Assembly (NCBI GenBank): GCA_041906145.1
Contig: JAYRJU010000001.1
Span: 434,001-498,000 of the forward strand
Source of the DNA: SHVO01 sp041906145
GTDB taxonomy: Bacteria; Pseudomonadota; Alphaproteobacteria; Rhodospirillales; Rhodospirillaceae
Length of the DNA: 64,000 nucleotides
Reading direction: 5' to 3'
The position numbers and the translations under genes are program-made. The stretch's first letter is position 1; every line of letters starts with the position of its first letter. A model generated the notes under the pieces. That model made no database searches. It had not been told where the DNA came from and worked only from the letters and a program-made list of their open reading frames with translations. This document shows positions 32,370 through 40,947 of the stretch, one piece after another.

Positions 32370-33023
32370 TCAGGCCCGGCGCTGGCTCGTGACACTGCCC
32401 GCGGCGATCTCAACGATCACATCCGCGAGGCGCTCCACTTCGGACGACAGATGCGTCACGTAGAGGATCGGGATTTTCAATTCGTCCCGCAGCCGTTCGA
32501 TGTAGGGGAGAATCTCCTGCTTGCGGGCTTCATCGAGGGACGCCAGCGGCTCGTCCATCAAAAGAAGGCGCGGGCTGGCGAGGATGGCGCGGCCGATGGC
32601 GACGCGCTGCTGCTCACCACCCGACAATGAGAGCGGCGCACGCTTCAGAAGCGCGCCGATGCCGAGCACGTCGACAACGTGGTCGAGTTCCGCGTAGCGC
32701 GTTTCCGGGGGCGTGAGCTTGTAACCATAGACAAGATTGGCGCGCACGGAGAGGTGCGGAAACAAGCGCGCGTCCTGGAAAATATAGCCGACACGGCGGC
32801 GCTCGGGCGGCAGGTTGACGCGCGTAGCGGAGTCAAAGAGCAGCTGCCCATCCACCGCGATGCGCCCGCGCGCAGGCGTGAGAATGCCCGCAATGAGATC
32901 CAGGATCGAGGTCTTGCCCGCGCCGGAGGGCCCAAAAAGCACGGTGATGCCGGGATCGGCGCGAAAGGTCGCGGCGATCTCGAAGGCCCCGCGCTTGGCG
33001 GCGATGTCGATATCGAAACTCAT
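32370..33023 (-). CDS. modC: Molybdate ABC transporter ATP-binding protein, short form
   Basis: ATPase of the molybdate importer, 217 residues. Walker A is GPSGAGKT (31-38), signature LSGGEQQRVAIGRA, Walker B LLLMDEPLASLD. E. coli ModC has about 350 residues with a C-terminal TOBE (molybdate-binding) domain; this protein ends right after the nucleotide-binding domain, so that regulatory domain is absent. The ATG at 33023 overlaps the modB stop (ATGA), showing coupled translation. Confidence 0.92.
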   Translation of the reverse strand: MSFDIDIAAKRGAFEIAATFRADPGITVLFGPSGAGKTSILDLIAGILTPARGRIAVDGQLLFDSATRVNLPPERRRVGYIFQDARLFPHLSVRANLVYGYKLTPPETRYAELDHVVDVLGIGALLKRAPLSLSGGEQQRVAIGRAILASPRLLLMDEPLASLDEARKQEILPYIERLRDELKIPILYVTHLSSEVERLADVIVEIAAGSVTSQRRA

Positions 33024-33709
33024 GTGGATTTCGACCGGATGCGGCGCTCGACCCATTCGGCGCCGACGATGGCCAGCATCGACACCACCACCGAGATGAT
33101 TGCGAGCCGCCACGCGGGACCATCGCCGCCGGGTGTTTGGAGAATTGAGTAGATGGCGATGGGCAACGTCTGCGTTTCGCCGGGGATGTTGGATACGAAG
33201 GTGATGGTGGCGCCGAATTCCCCGAAACTCTTGGCGAACGACAGGATCGCGCCGGCCATGATGCCCGGCAGCGACAGGGGTAACGTGATGGTGACAAAGG
33301 CCCACCAACGCTTGGCCCCAAGCGTACGCCCGGCGAACTCCAACCGGCGGTCGACGGCTTCGATGGACAGGCGCATGGCGCGGACCATCAAGGGAAGCCC
33401 CATCACGGCGGCGGCAAGCGCGGCGCCGGTCCAGCGAAAAGCAAAGGTGATGCCGAACGTTTCCGCGAAGAATTTGCCAAGCGCACCTTGGCTGCCGAAG
33501 AGCATCAAAAGGATGAGCCCCGTCACGACCGGCGGCAGCACGAGAGGCAAGAGGACGAAACCATTGACCAGGCTTTTGCCTGGGAATTCACGGCGCGCCA
33601 GCAGATAGGCAAGCGCAAAGCCGACCGGCAGGCTCGCGAGCATACTCACGAGTCCCACTTTGACGCTCAAATGCAGCGCTTCCAACTCAGCCGGTGTCAG
33701 ATCGAACAT
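33020..33709 (-). CDS. modB: Molybdate ABC transporter permease
   Basis: Inner-membrane channel subunit of 229 residues with about five to six membrane segments. The permease-ATPase coupling loop is EFAGRTLGAKRWWAFVTITLPLSLPGIMAG-like (EAA motif, about 140-170). LLPLVLPPVVTGLILLMLFG is typical of ModB. It lies 17 bp after modA and overlaps modC by 4 bp. Confidence 0.94.
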   Translation of the reverse strand: MFDLTPAELEALHLSVKVGLVSMLASLPVGFALAYLLARREFPGKSLVNGFVLLPLVLPPVVTGLILLMLFGSQGALGKFFAETFGITFAFRWTGAALAAAVMGLPLMVRAMRLSIEAVDRRLEFAGRTLGAKRWWAFVTITLPLSLPGIMAGAILSFAKSFGEFGATITFVSNIPGETQTLPIAIYSILQTPGGDGPAWRLAIISVVVSMLAIVGAEWVERRIRSKST

Positions 33710-33726
33710 AACCCCGCTCCCCGCCG

Positions 33727-34485
33727 CTATCGTGCGGCGAAACCGTATTTGCGGTAGATGGCTTTCGCCGGTTCGCCGAGGAGAAAGTCACGGAAGGCCC
33801 GGGCCTCGGCGCTATCGTTCTTGGCGATGATGGCCAGCGGATAGGAAATGGCCGGATGGCTGGTGGCGGGAAACGTGCCGGCAACCGTGACCTTATCGGT
33901 GAGCGCGGCATCGGTCGCGTACACGATGCCGGCGGCGGCTTCCTTGCGTTCAACGAAAGTCAGCGCCGCACGGACATTGTCGGCGCGCACGACCAGCGGC
34001 TCAACAGTCTTCCAGACGCCTAGGGATGCGAGCGCGGCCTGCGCGTAGCGCCCCGCGGGAACGCCGGTGGGGTCGGCAAGCGAAAGCTTGCGGCCATTCA
34101 AAGCGCCGGCAAGATCGAAATGCGGACCAATCGTTATATCGAGGCTTTCGCCTTTCGGGACGACGAGGACGAGGCTGTTGCCGAGCACGGAGACGCGCGA
34201 GGGCGCATCGATCAGTTTGAGCGCGGCGAGATAGTCCATCCATTCTTCATCGGCCGAAATAAATAGCGCGGCCGGCGCACCGTTCTCGATCTGGCGCGCG
34301 AGGGCGGACGTGGCGGCGAAGGAAAAGACCGGAGGTTCGTGGCCGGCGTCCGCATAAGCCTTGCCCACATCACTCAGCGCTTCGGTGAGGCTCGCGGCCG
34401 CGAATATGGTCAGCCGCGGCTTATCCCGCGCGAAGGACGGCGCGGCGAGGACAAGGGCGAATAAGAACGTGAGGAAGCGGAACAT
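33727..34485 (-). CDS. modA: Periplasmic molybdate-binding protein
   Basis: Substrate-binding protein of 252 residues for molybdate or tungstate import. A signal peptide is at 1-19 (FLTFLFALVLAAPSFA). The mature start LTIFAAASLTEALSDVGKAY and the later SFAATSALARQIENGAPAALFISADEEWMD are classic ModA oxyanion-binding motifs. First gene of modABC. The operon is in the same window as a molybdenum hydroxylase (47.3-49.9 kb), which would use the cofactor. Confidence 0.95.
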   Translation of the reverse strand: MFRFLTFLFALVLAAPSFARDKPRLTIFAAASLTEALSDVGKAYADAGHEPPVFSFAATSALARQIENGAPAALFISADEEWMDYLAALKLIDAPSRVSVLGNSLVLVVPKGESLDITIGPHFDLAGALNGRKLSLADPTGVPAGRYAQAALASLGVWKTVEPLVVRADNVRAALTFVERKEAAAGIVYATDAALTDKVTVAGTFPATSHPAISYPLAIIAKNDSAEARAFRDFLLGEPAKAIYRKYGFAAR

Positions 34486-34491
34486 CGGCTA

Positions 34492-34522
34492 ACTATAGCG
34501 GCGATATATCCGCCGGGATAGT
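34492..34522. promoter_or_regulatory. Hairpin/dyad just upstream of modA
   Basis: ACTAT-ag-CGGCG-atatatc-CGCCG-gg-ATAGT is a nested inverted repeat in the 48-bp gap between the DUF1489 gene and modA. It could end the upstream transcript, or be an operator for molybdate control, since it contains TATA-rich half sites. No T-run follows on the minus strand, which favours an operator over a terminator. Confidence 0.4.
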
Positions 34523-34533
34523 TCGCAAATAGC

Positions 34534-34959
34534 CTAGATAAGGCCCAATTTGCGCAGTTCCTTCTGCATTTCCTTGGTCATCTTGGGATCGACGAAGGGC
34601 TTACCGCGCGCCTTCTTGATGTCGCGCGGCGCATCGGCCTCTTTCAGATAACGCCAACCCTGGAACGCGCGGCGGTGCGTAGGTTCGACCAACACATGCT
34701 TTGGATCGAGTTCGATCAGGCATTCGGGTTTGCCGTCCCGTTTGCGGGTGTGCAGCTTCAAGACCTTCTGGCGCACCATGATGTAACCGCCGATGACCCA
34801 ATAGAGCGAACCGGTCTCGATCAGTTCCTCGGCCTGCTTGGGTGCGTTGCGCGTGCGGCAGCGCGGATTGCCGTTGGCGAGGGCGTAAGCCTTTTGGACT
34901 TTGGCGAGATGCTCGACGTCGTCGATGCCGACGGCGAGCTTGATGATATGGATCGTCAT
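34534..34959 (-). CDS. DUF1489-family protein
   Basis: A 141-residue soluble protein of the DUF1489 family, largely restricted to alphaproteobacteria and without known function. The ATG at 34959 gives MTIHIIKLAVGIDDVEHLAKVQ; GNPRCRTRNAPKQAEEL, GSLYWVIGGYIMVRQKV and AFQGWRYLKEADAP are recognisable. The C-terminal tail is Lys-rich. It follows the methyltransferase gene on the same strand by 28 bp and is probably co-transcribed with it. Confidence 0.85.
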   Translation of the reverse strand: MTIHIIKLAVGIDDVEHLAKVQKAYALANGNPRCRTRNAPKQAEELIETGSLYWVIGGYIMVRQKVLKLHTRKRDGKPECLIELDPKHVLVEPTHRRAFQGWRYLKEADAPRDIKKARGKPFVDPKMTKEMQKELRKLGLI

Positions 34960-34987
34960 GGACGCTAAGAAAGCGCGGCGCGCCGTT

Positions 34988-35566
34988 TCAATCAAGAGTG
35001 CCTGTTGCTTTGCATGTGGGTTGCAGAGGGACCGGACCAGTCCCCTTCCGCGCGCAAAGGCGTTGCCGCACGGCCGGGCGCGGCTCGCGCTCTTCACCGT
35101 GTTCGTAAGCCACGATCTCCAGAGCGTCCTGAAAGGCGCGCAGGAGTTCGCCGGGTGCGAGGAGGAAGTCAGGATTGCGCGGACGCCCAAGGCGCTCGTT
35201 GCCCTGGCCGAAGGTCTCGAAGATGAGCACGCCGCCCGGCGCGAGGCTGGCGACCAAATGCGGAAAATGGGGCCGGTGCAGGTAATTCGAGACGATGATG
35301 GCGTCGAAGCGCGCGGGCGGAAAGGGCCAGAGGCCGGTTTCGAGATCAGCCGCCACGACTTCAATGCCGGCAGCGTCCGCAAGGCCCCCCACATCGATGT
35401 CAGTGGCGACCACCTGATGGCCCATCGCCTGAAGGGCCCGCGCGTGACGCCCGTGCCCGGCGGCCACATCCAAAACCCGACCAGCCGGTCGAATCAGATG
35501 CGCCCACCGCAGCACCCAGGCGGATGGCGCGATTGCGGGGTCGGCGGGACGATCAAAACTTGCCAT
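34988..35566 (-). CDS. Class I SAM-dependent methyltransferase
   Basis: A 192-residue Rossmann-fold methyltransferase. The SAM-binding motif I is VLDVAAGHGRHARAL (about residues 31-45), with motif II VVATDID and the post-motif RFDAIIVSNYLHRPHF. The start is uncertain: ATG at 35566 gives MASFDRPADP, typical of this small alphaproteobacterial group; ATGs at 35587 and 35608 are in frame. Substrate unknown. It is divergent from mutA. Confidence 0.8.
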   Translation of the reverse strand: MASFDRPADPAIAPSAWVLRWAHLIRPAGRVLDVAAGHGRHARALQAMGHQVVATDIDVGGLADAAGIEVVAADLETGLWPFPPARFDAIIVSNYLHRPHFPHLVASLAPGGVLIFETFGQGNERLGRPRNPDFLLAPGELLRAFQDALEIVAYEHGEEREPRPAVRQRLCARKGTGPVPLQPTCKATGTLD

Positions 35567-35709
35567 TTCCCGAGTATAGACAGCCATTTCCATGCGCGGA
35601 GCCCCCACATTTGGACAGAGCTGGCATGACCATGCCCGTGTTTGACGTAAGTGGGCGCACCACTTAAGAAAAATGTGATTTGCTGCGTCTGCCTTGGGGA
35701 GAACGTGCG
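35567..35709. promoter_or_regulatory. mutAB promoter region with two perfect dyads
   Basis: A divergent 143-bp region. GGCAT-gacc-ATGCC (35623-35636) and TAAGTGG-gcgca-CCACTTA (35648-35666) are perfect inverted repeats, the second 44 nt before the TTG start of mutA. No cobalamin riboswitch element (B12 box) is seen, so control is more likely by a repressor on these dyads. Confidence 0.5.
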
Positions 35710-37734
35710 TTGGCGAAAGAGAGCACGACAGAGACCGGTTCGAGCGATGCGGCGCTGAAACTCGCGGCTGACTTTCCGCCCGCGAGCGATGCGCAGTGGA
35801 TGAAGCTTCTGGAGAAGGTACTGGCCGGCGCGCCCTTCGAAAGGAAACTCGTCTCCAAGAGCTACGACGGCCTTTCCATCCGCCCCCTGTACACGCGCGC
35901 CGACTGGCCGTCGGCGAACGATCCGTCTGGCCTTCCGGGCGGCGCTCCCTTCGTGCGCGGCGGCACCGTACTGGCGAGTGCGATGAACGGCTGGGACATC
36001 CGTCAGGTCCACAGCCATCCCGATCCCGCTACCGCAAACAAGGAAATCCTCCAGGACCTGGAGAACGGCGTCACGTCCATCACGCTGAAACTGTGCCCGG
36101 AAGGGAAGAACGGCGTGGCGGTTAACACCTATGCCGATCTCGCCAAGACCTTGGACGGGGTGATGCTCGACCTCGCGCCCGTCAGCCTGGAAGGTTATCC
36201 GTCGCTTGTGTTCGCGGCCTATCTGATCAAGCTTCTGGAAAAGCGCGGGCAGACCGGAGAGTTTGCAGGCAACTTCGGCCTCGATGTGCTGTCGGTGTTC
36301 GCGGCAAAAGGACTCATCACGTCGGATCCTGGAACCGCGCGCGCGCGCGTCGCGGACCTTGCGAGCTACGCGGCGAAACATCTGCCCAAGGCGCGCACCT
36401 ACAATGTGAGTTCGGTGGTTTATCACTCCGCCGGCGCGTCTGAAGCCCAGGAGCTGGCCTGCGTGCTCGCCAGCGCGGTCGAGTACTTACGCGCCATGAC
36501 CGACAACGGTCTCGATATCGAGGCGGCGGTGAAGCAGATCGCCTTCACCATCACCGCGGACGCCGACATGTTCCTGTCCGTCGCCAAGGTCCGCGCGCTG
36601 CGCAAGATGTGGGCGCGCGTGGCAGAGGCGGTGGGCGCCGAGACGCGCAGCACCCTCATAACCGCCCTCACCGCGCCGCGCATGATGAGCCGCCGCGATC
36701 CGTGGGTGAACATCTTGCGTTCGACGGTCGCCTGTTTCAGCGCGGGTATCGCGGGCGCCGACGCCGTGACGGTGCTGCCGTTCGACAGCGCGCTGGGCGT
36801 GCCGAGCGATCTCGGCCGGCGTATCGCCCGCAATACCCAGTCCGTACTTCAGGAGGAATCCGGCCTCGGCAAGGTGATCGATCCCGCCGGCGGCGCGTGG
36901 ATGTTCGAGACGCTGACGGACCAACTGGCCGAGAAAGCCTGGAGCTTCTTCCAGGAGATCGAGCGCCAGGGCGGCATGATGAAAGCACTGATGACGGAAT
37001 TCATCTCGGCGAAGATCGCCGCTGTGCAAGCCGAGCGCTCCAAGAACCTCGCCAAGCGGAAAGACCCGCTGACAGGCGTAAGCGAATTCCCGAACGTGCA
37101 TGAGGCGCCCGTCGCGGCGGTCAAGGCGAGCGTGCCGAAATCGGCCGCGGGTGCAGCGCCCACGTTGACCCTGCCGGAAACCGGACGCGGCAAACTCACG
37201 GAAGCTTTTGTCGCGGCCGCGGAGACCGCTCCAATCGCGAGCTATCTCGCCGCGCTGAAGGGCGGCACGGGCGCATCGATCACGCCGCTGCCGAACTTGC
37301 GCCTCGCGCAAGAGTTCGAAAAGCTGCGCGACGCAGCCGACAGCTATGGCCAGCGTCCGAAGGTCTATCTTGCGAACATGGGAACCGTGGCCGACTTCAC
37401 GGCGCGCGCGACTTTCGCCAAGAATTTCTACGAGGCGGGCGGCTTCGAGACGGTATCGGGCGCGGGCGGTACGGATGGCGCTTCGATCGCAAAAGAGTTC
37501 AAGGCCAGCGGCGCACGTTTCGCGGCGATCTGCTCGACCGACGCCGTCTATGCGGAGCACGCGGCCAACGCAGCCAACGCCCTGAAAGAAGCCGGCGCGC
37601 ACGCAATTCATCTCGCGGGACGCGGCGGCGACATCGAGGCCACGCTCAAAAGCGCCGGCGTCGATGACTTCATCTATATCGGCTGCGATGTGCTCGGCGT
37701 CCTGAGCGCGCTGCACGCGCACGTGAGCAAGTAA
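35710..37734 (+). CDS. mutA: Methylmalonyl-CoA mutase small (beta) subunit
   Basis: Non-catalytic partner subunit of the heterodimeric mutase, 674 residues. A TTG start at 35710 behind GGGGAGA (7-nt spacing) is preferred over an upstream TTG at 35680. The TIM-barrel domain is recognisable (KPLYT-like IRPLYTRADWP at about 58-68; QEESGLGKVIDPAGGAWMFE at about 380). The C-terminal cobalamin-binding fold lacks DXHXXG, as expected for the small subunit. First gene of mutA-mutB-meaB. Confidence 0.92.
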   Translation: MAKESTTETGSSDAALKLAADFPPASDAQWMKLLEKVLAGAPFERKLVSKSYDGLSIRPLYTRADWPSANDPSGLPGGAPFVRGGTVLASAMNGWDIRQVHSHPDPATANKEILQDLENGVTSITLKLCPEGKNGVAVNTYADLAKTLDGVMLDLAPVSLEGYPSLVFAAYLIKLLEKRGQTGEFAGNFGLDVLSVFAAKGLITSDPGTARARVADLASYAAKHLPKARTYNVSSVVYHSAGASEAQELACVLASAVEYLRAMTDNGLDIEAAVKQIAFTITADADMFLSVAKVRALRKMWARVAEAVGAETRSTLITALTAPRMMSRRDPWVNILRSTVACFSAGIAGADAVTVLPFDSALGVPSDLGRRIARNTQSVLQEESGLGKVIDPAGGAWMFETLTDQLAEKAWSFFQEIERQGGMMKALMTEFISAKIAAVQAERSKNLAKRKDPLTGVSEFPNVHEAPVAAVKASVPKSAAGAAPTLTLPETGRGKLTEAFVAAAETAPIASYLAALKGGTGASITPLPNLRLAQEFEKLRDAADSYGQRPKVYLANMGTVADFTARATFAKNFYEAGGFETVSGAGGTDGASIAKEFKASGARFAAICSTDAVYAEHAANAANALKEAGAHAIHLAGRGGDIEATLKSAGVDDFIYIGCDVLGVLSALHAHVSK

Positions 37735-37744
37735 GGAAACCGCC

Positions 37745-39940
37745 ATGAACAAACCGGCTGGTAAGATCCCGAACTTCGCCGACATTGGCCTTTCATCGAC
37801 CGCCAACTCCGGCGGCCTTTCCCCGGCCGAGTGGGAGAAACAAGCGCGCGCGGCGGCGGGCGGCGCATTCGACGCCCTGATCTGGGAAACGCCGGAAGGC
37901 ATCCCGGTAAAACCACTGTTCACCAGCGCCGACCTCGACGGTCTCGACTTCCTCGACACCCGCCCGGGCGTCGCACCGTTCCTGCGCGGGCCCTACCCCG
38001 CCATGTATGTGACCCAGCCCTGGACCGTGCGCCAATACGCCGGCTTCTCGACCGCGGAGGATTCGAATGCCTTCTACCGCCGCAACCTCGCGGCCGGGCA
38101 GAAAGGCCTTTCCATCGCGTTCGACCTTGCCACCCATCGCGGCTACGACAGCGACCATCCGCGTGTCGTCGGCGATGTCGGCATGGCGGGCGTGGCGGTG
38201 GATTCCATTTACGACATGCGCACCCTGTTCGATGGAATCCCGCTCGACCAGATGAGCGTATCCATGACCATGAACGGCGCGGTGCTGCCGATCCTGGCCC
38301 TCTACATCGTCGCGGCGGAAGAACAGGGCGTGAAGCCCGCGCAGCTCGCCGGAACCATTCAGAACGACATCCTGAAAGAGTTCATGGTGCGCAATACCTA
38401 CATCTTCCCGCCGCGCCCGAGTATGCGCATCATTTCGGACATTTTTTCCTACACGTCGCAGCACATGCCGAAATTCAATTCTATTTCCATCTCCGGCTAT
38501 CACATGCAGGAGGCCGGAGCGACGGCGGATCTGGAACTGGCCTACACTCTGGCCGACGGCGTCGAATACGCGCGCGCGGGGATGAAGGCCGGGCTCGACA
38601 TCGACGCCTTTGCGCCGCGACTGTCGTTCTTCTGGGCCATCGGCATGAACTTCTTCATGGAAGTGGCCAAGATGCGCGCGGCCCGCCTTTTGTGGGCGAA
38701 ACTGCTGAAGCAGTTCAACCCGAAGAGCGATAAGAGCCTCGCGCTGCGCACGCACTGCCAGACGTCGGGTTGGTCGTTGACCGCGCAGGACGTCTATAAC
38801 AACGTGGTGCGGACCTGTGTGGAAGCCATGGCGGCGACGCAGGGGCACACACAGTCGCTGCACACCAATGCGTTCGACGAAGCCCTGGCGCTTCCAACGG
38901 ATTTCTCGGCGCGCATCGCGCGCAACACGCAGCTGTTCATCCAGCAGGAATCCGGCACGACCCGCAGCGTCGATCCGTGGGGCGGCAGTTACTACGTCGA
39001 GCGCCTGACCTACGAACTGGCGGAAAAGGCCTGGGCGCACATCCAGGAAGTCGAGAGCCTGGGCGGCATGGCGAAAGCGATCGAAGCGGGCATTCCAAAG
39101 CTGCGCATCGAGGAAGCCGCGGCCCGCACGCAGGCGCGCATCGATTCCGGGCGCCAAACGGTGGTCGGCGTGAACAAGTACAAACTCACCGAGAAAGAGG
39201 ACATCGATGTCCTGAAGGTCGATAATTCGGCCGTGCGCGCCGCGCAGATCGCCAAGCTGACGAAGCTGAAGGCCGAGCGCGATCCGAAAGCCGTGAGCGC
39301 GGCGTTGGACGCGCTGACCGAAGCGGCGAAGACGGGAACGGGCAACCTACTCGCTCTCGCCGTCGATGCCGGCCGCGCCAAAGCCACTGTTGGAGAAATT
39401 ACCGACGCCCTCGAGAAGGTGTATGGTCGCCATGTCGCCGAGATCCGCTCGATCTCGGGCGTGTATCGCAAGGAAGTGGGCGCGAAGAACGTGGATAAGG
39501 TTCTGAAGATGGTCGAAGCCTTCGCCGAGAAGGAAGGCCGCCGCCCGCGCATTCTCATCGCCAAGATGGGCCAGGACGGCCACGACCGTGGCCAGAAGGT
39601 GATCGCCAGCGCTTTCGCCGATCTCGGCTTCGATGTGGATATCGGCCCCTTGTTCCAGACCCCGGCGGAAGCGGCGAAACAGGCCGTGGAAAACGACGTG
39701 CACATCATCGGCGCCTCCTCGCTCGCGGCGGGCCACCTGACCCTCGTGCCCGCGCTGAAAACCGAGTTGAAGAAGATGGGCCGCGAAGACATCATGGTGG
39801 TGGTTGGCGGCGTGATCCCGCCGCAGGATTTCGACGCGCTGTATAAGGCCGGCGCGGCGGCAATTTTCCCGCCGGGCACCGTCATCGGCGACGCCGCCGT
39901 CGGATTGCTCGAAAAGCTCAACGCGGCCCTGGGCCACTAA
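37745..39940 (+). CDS. mutB: Methylmalonyl-CoA mutase large (catalytic) subunit
   Basis: Adenosylcobalamin-dependent mutase interconverting methylmalonyl-CoA and succinyl-CoA, used for propionate and odd-chain or branched-chain carbon. It has 731 residues. Substrate-barrel motifs: PFLRGPYPAMYVTQPWTVRQYAGF, FDLATHRGYDSDHPRV, LHTNAFDEALALPT and QEESGTTRSVDPWGGSYYVE. The cobalamin-binding DXHXXG is D611, H613, G616. The ATG follows AAGGAAAC, 10 bp after mutA. Most alphaproteobacteria use a single-chain homodimer, so the two-subunit form is notable. Confidence 0.96.
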   Translation: MNKPAGKIPNFADIGLSSTANSGGLSPAEWEKQARAAAGGAFDALIWETPEGIPVKPLFTSADLDGLDFLDTRPGVAPFLRGPYPAMYVTQPWTVRQYAGFSTAEDSNAFYRRNLAAGQKGLSIAFDLATHRGYDSDHPRVVGDVGMAGVAVDSIYDMRTLFDGIPLDQMSVSMTMNGAVLPILALYIVAAEEQGVKPAQLAGTIQNDILKEFMVRNTYIFPPRPSMRIISDIFSYTSQHMPKFNSISISGYHMQEAGATADLELAYTLADGVEYARAGMKAGLDIDAFAPRLSFFWAIGMNFFMEVAKMRAARLLWAKLLKQFNPKSDKSLALRTHCQTSGWSLTAQDVYNNVVRTCVEAMAATQGHTQSLHTNAFDEALALPTDFSARIARNTQLFIQQESGTTRSVDPWGGSYYVERLTYELAEKAWAHIQEVESLGGMAKAIEAGIPKLRIEEAAARTQARIDSGRQTVVGVNKYKLTEKEDIDVLKVDNSAVRAAQIAKLTKLKAERDPKAVSAALDALTEAAKTGTGNLLALAVDAGRAKATVGEITDALEKVYGRHVAEIRSISGVYRKEVGAKNVDKVLKMVEAFAEKEGRRPRILIAKMGQDGHDRGQKVIASAFADLGFDVDIGPLFQTPAEAAKQAVENDVHIIGASSLAAGHLTLVPALKTELKKMGREDIMVVVGGVIPPQDFDALYKAGAAAIFPPGTVIGDAAVGLLEKLNAALGH

Positions 39941-39950
39941 AGGACTTCGC

Positions 39951-40943
39951 GTGCGCCATTCCACGGCAGCGGATTACGTCGAGGGTGTGGTTTCAGGCGA
40001 CCGCGCCAAGCTCGCGCGCGCCATTACGCTGATCGAATCGCGCAACCCGGATCATCAGAAGCTGGCGCAGGAGATGCTGCTAGCCCTGCTGCCGCGCACC
40101 GGCAAGTCCCTGCGCATCGGTATCAGCGGCCTGCCGGGCGCGGGCAAAAGCACTTTCATCGACGCCTTCGGCACGATGTTGACGGGTCAGGGCCACAAGG
40201 TCGCCGTTCTGGCGGTGGACCCCACCTCCTCGCGCACGGGCGGGTCGATCTTAGGCGACAAGACGCGCATGACGCGGCTCTCCGTGGACGGGAACGCCTT
40301 CATTCGCCCCTCGCCCACTGGCGGCACCCTGGGCGGGGTTGCGCGGGCGACCCGTGAAGCCATTCTGGTCTGCGAGGCCGGGGGCTTCGATATCATTTTA
40401 GTGGAGACGGTCGGCGTCGGGCAGAGCGAGATCACGGTGTCCGAGATGGTCGACTTCTTCCTGGTGCTGATGATCGCCGGTGGCGGCGACGAATTGCAGG
40501 GCATCAAGAAGGGCGTGCTCGAGATCGCCGATATGATCGCCATCACCAAAGCCGACGGCGAGAATGTCACCCGCGCCAAGATCACGGCGACGGACTATCA
40601 GCATGCGATGCGGATCATCACCCCGATGAACCCTTTGTGGACCCCGCCGGTCGTAACGGTGAGTTCCATCGAGAATAAGGGGCTCGATACGCTGTGGGAG
40701 AAGATCGAGCATCACAAGAAGGCGCTGACGAATGCCGGTGAATTCGAGACGAAACGCCGGGCACAGCAGATTCGCTGGATGTGGGCGATGATCGACGACC
40801 GGCTCATGAGCCGCCTTCGGGCCGACGACAGGATCCGAACCTTGGTGAGCGAGATGGAACGCGGGATTGCCGACGGCAAAGTGACTCCGGCGCTCGCGGC
40901 GGATAGTATCCTTGCTGCGTTCTGGAGTTCTTTCGGGGGATAG
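39951..40943 (+). CDS. meaB: Methylmalonyl-CoA mutase-associated G3E GTPase MeaB
   Basis: GTPase chaperone that gates adenosylcobalamin loading and protects the mutase. It has 330 residues: P-loop GLPGAGKS (60-67), switch region DPTSSRTGGSILGDKTRM, VETVGVGQSE (Walker B) and base-specificity TKADGEN. The start is a GTG at 39951 behind AAAGGA; it lies 10 bp after mutB, so the three genes form an operon. Confidence 0.95.
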   Translation: MRHSTAADYVEGVVSGDRAKLARAITLIESRNPDHQKLAQEMLLALLPRTGKSLRIGISGLPGAGKSTFIDAFGTMLTGQGHKVAVLAVDPTSSRTGGSILGDKTRMTRLSVDGNAFIRPSPTGGTLGGVARATREAILVCEAGGFDIILVETVGVGQSEITVSEMVDFFLVLMIAGGGDELQGIKKGVLEIADMIAITKADGENVTRAKITATDYQHAMRIITPMNPLWTPPVVTVSSIENKGLDTLWEKIEHHKKALTNAGEFETKRRAQQIRWMWAMIDDRLMSRLRADDRIRTLVSEMERGIADGKVTPALAADSILAAFWSSFGG

Positions 40944-40947
40944 TCGA

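Noticed and set aside
35567..35709. Cobalamin riboswitch before mutA
   Set aside because: The region is only 143 bp and has no B12-box-like sequence; simple dyads explain the structure better.
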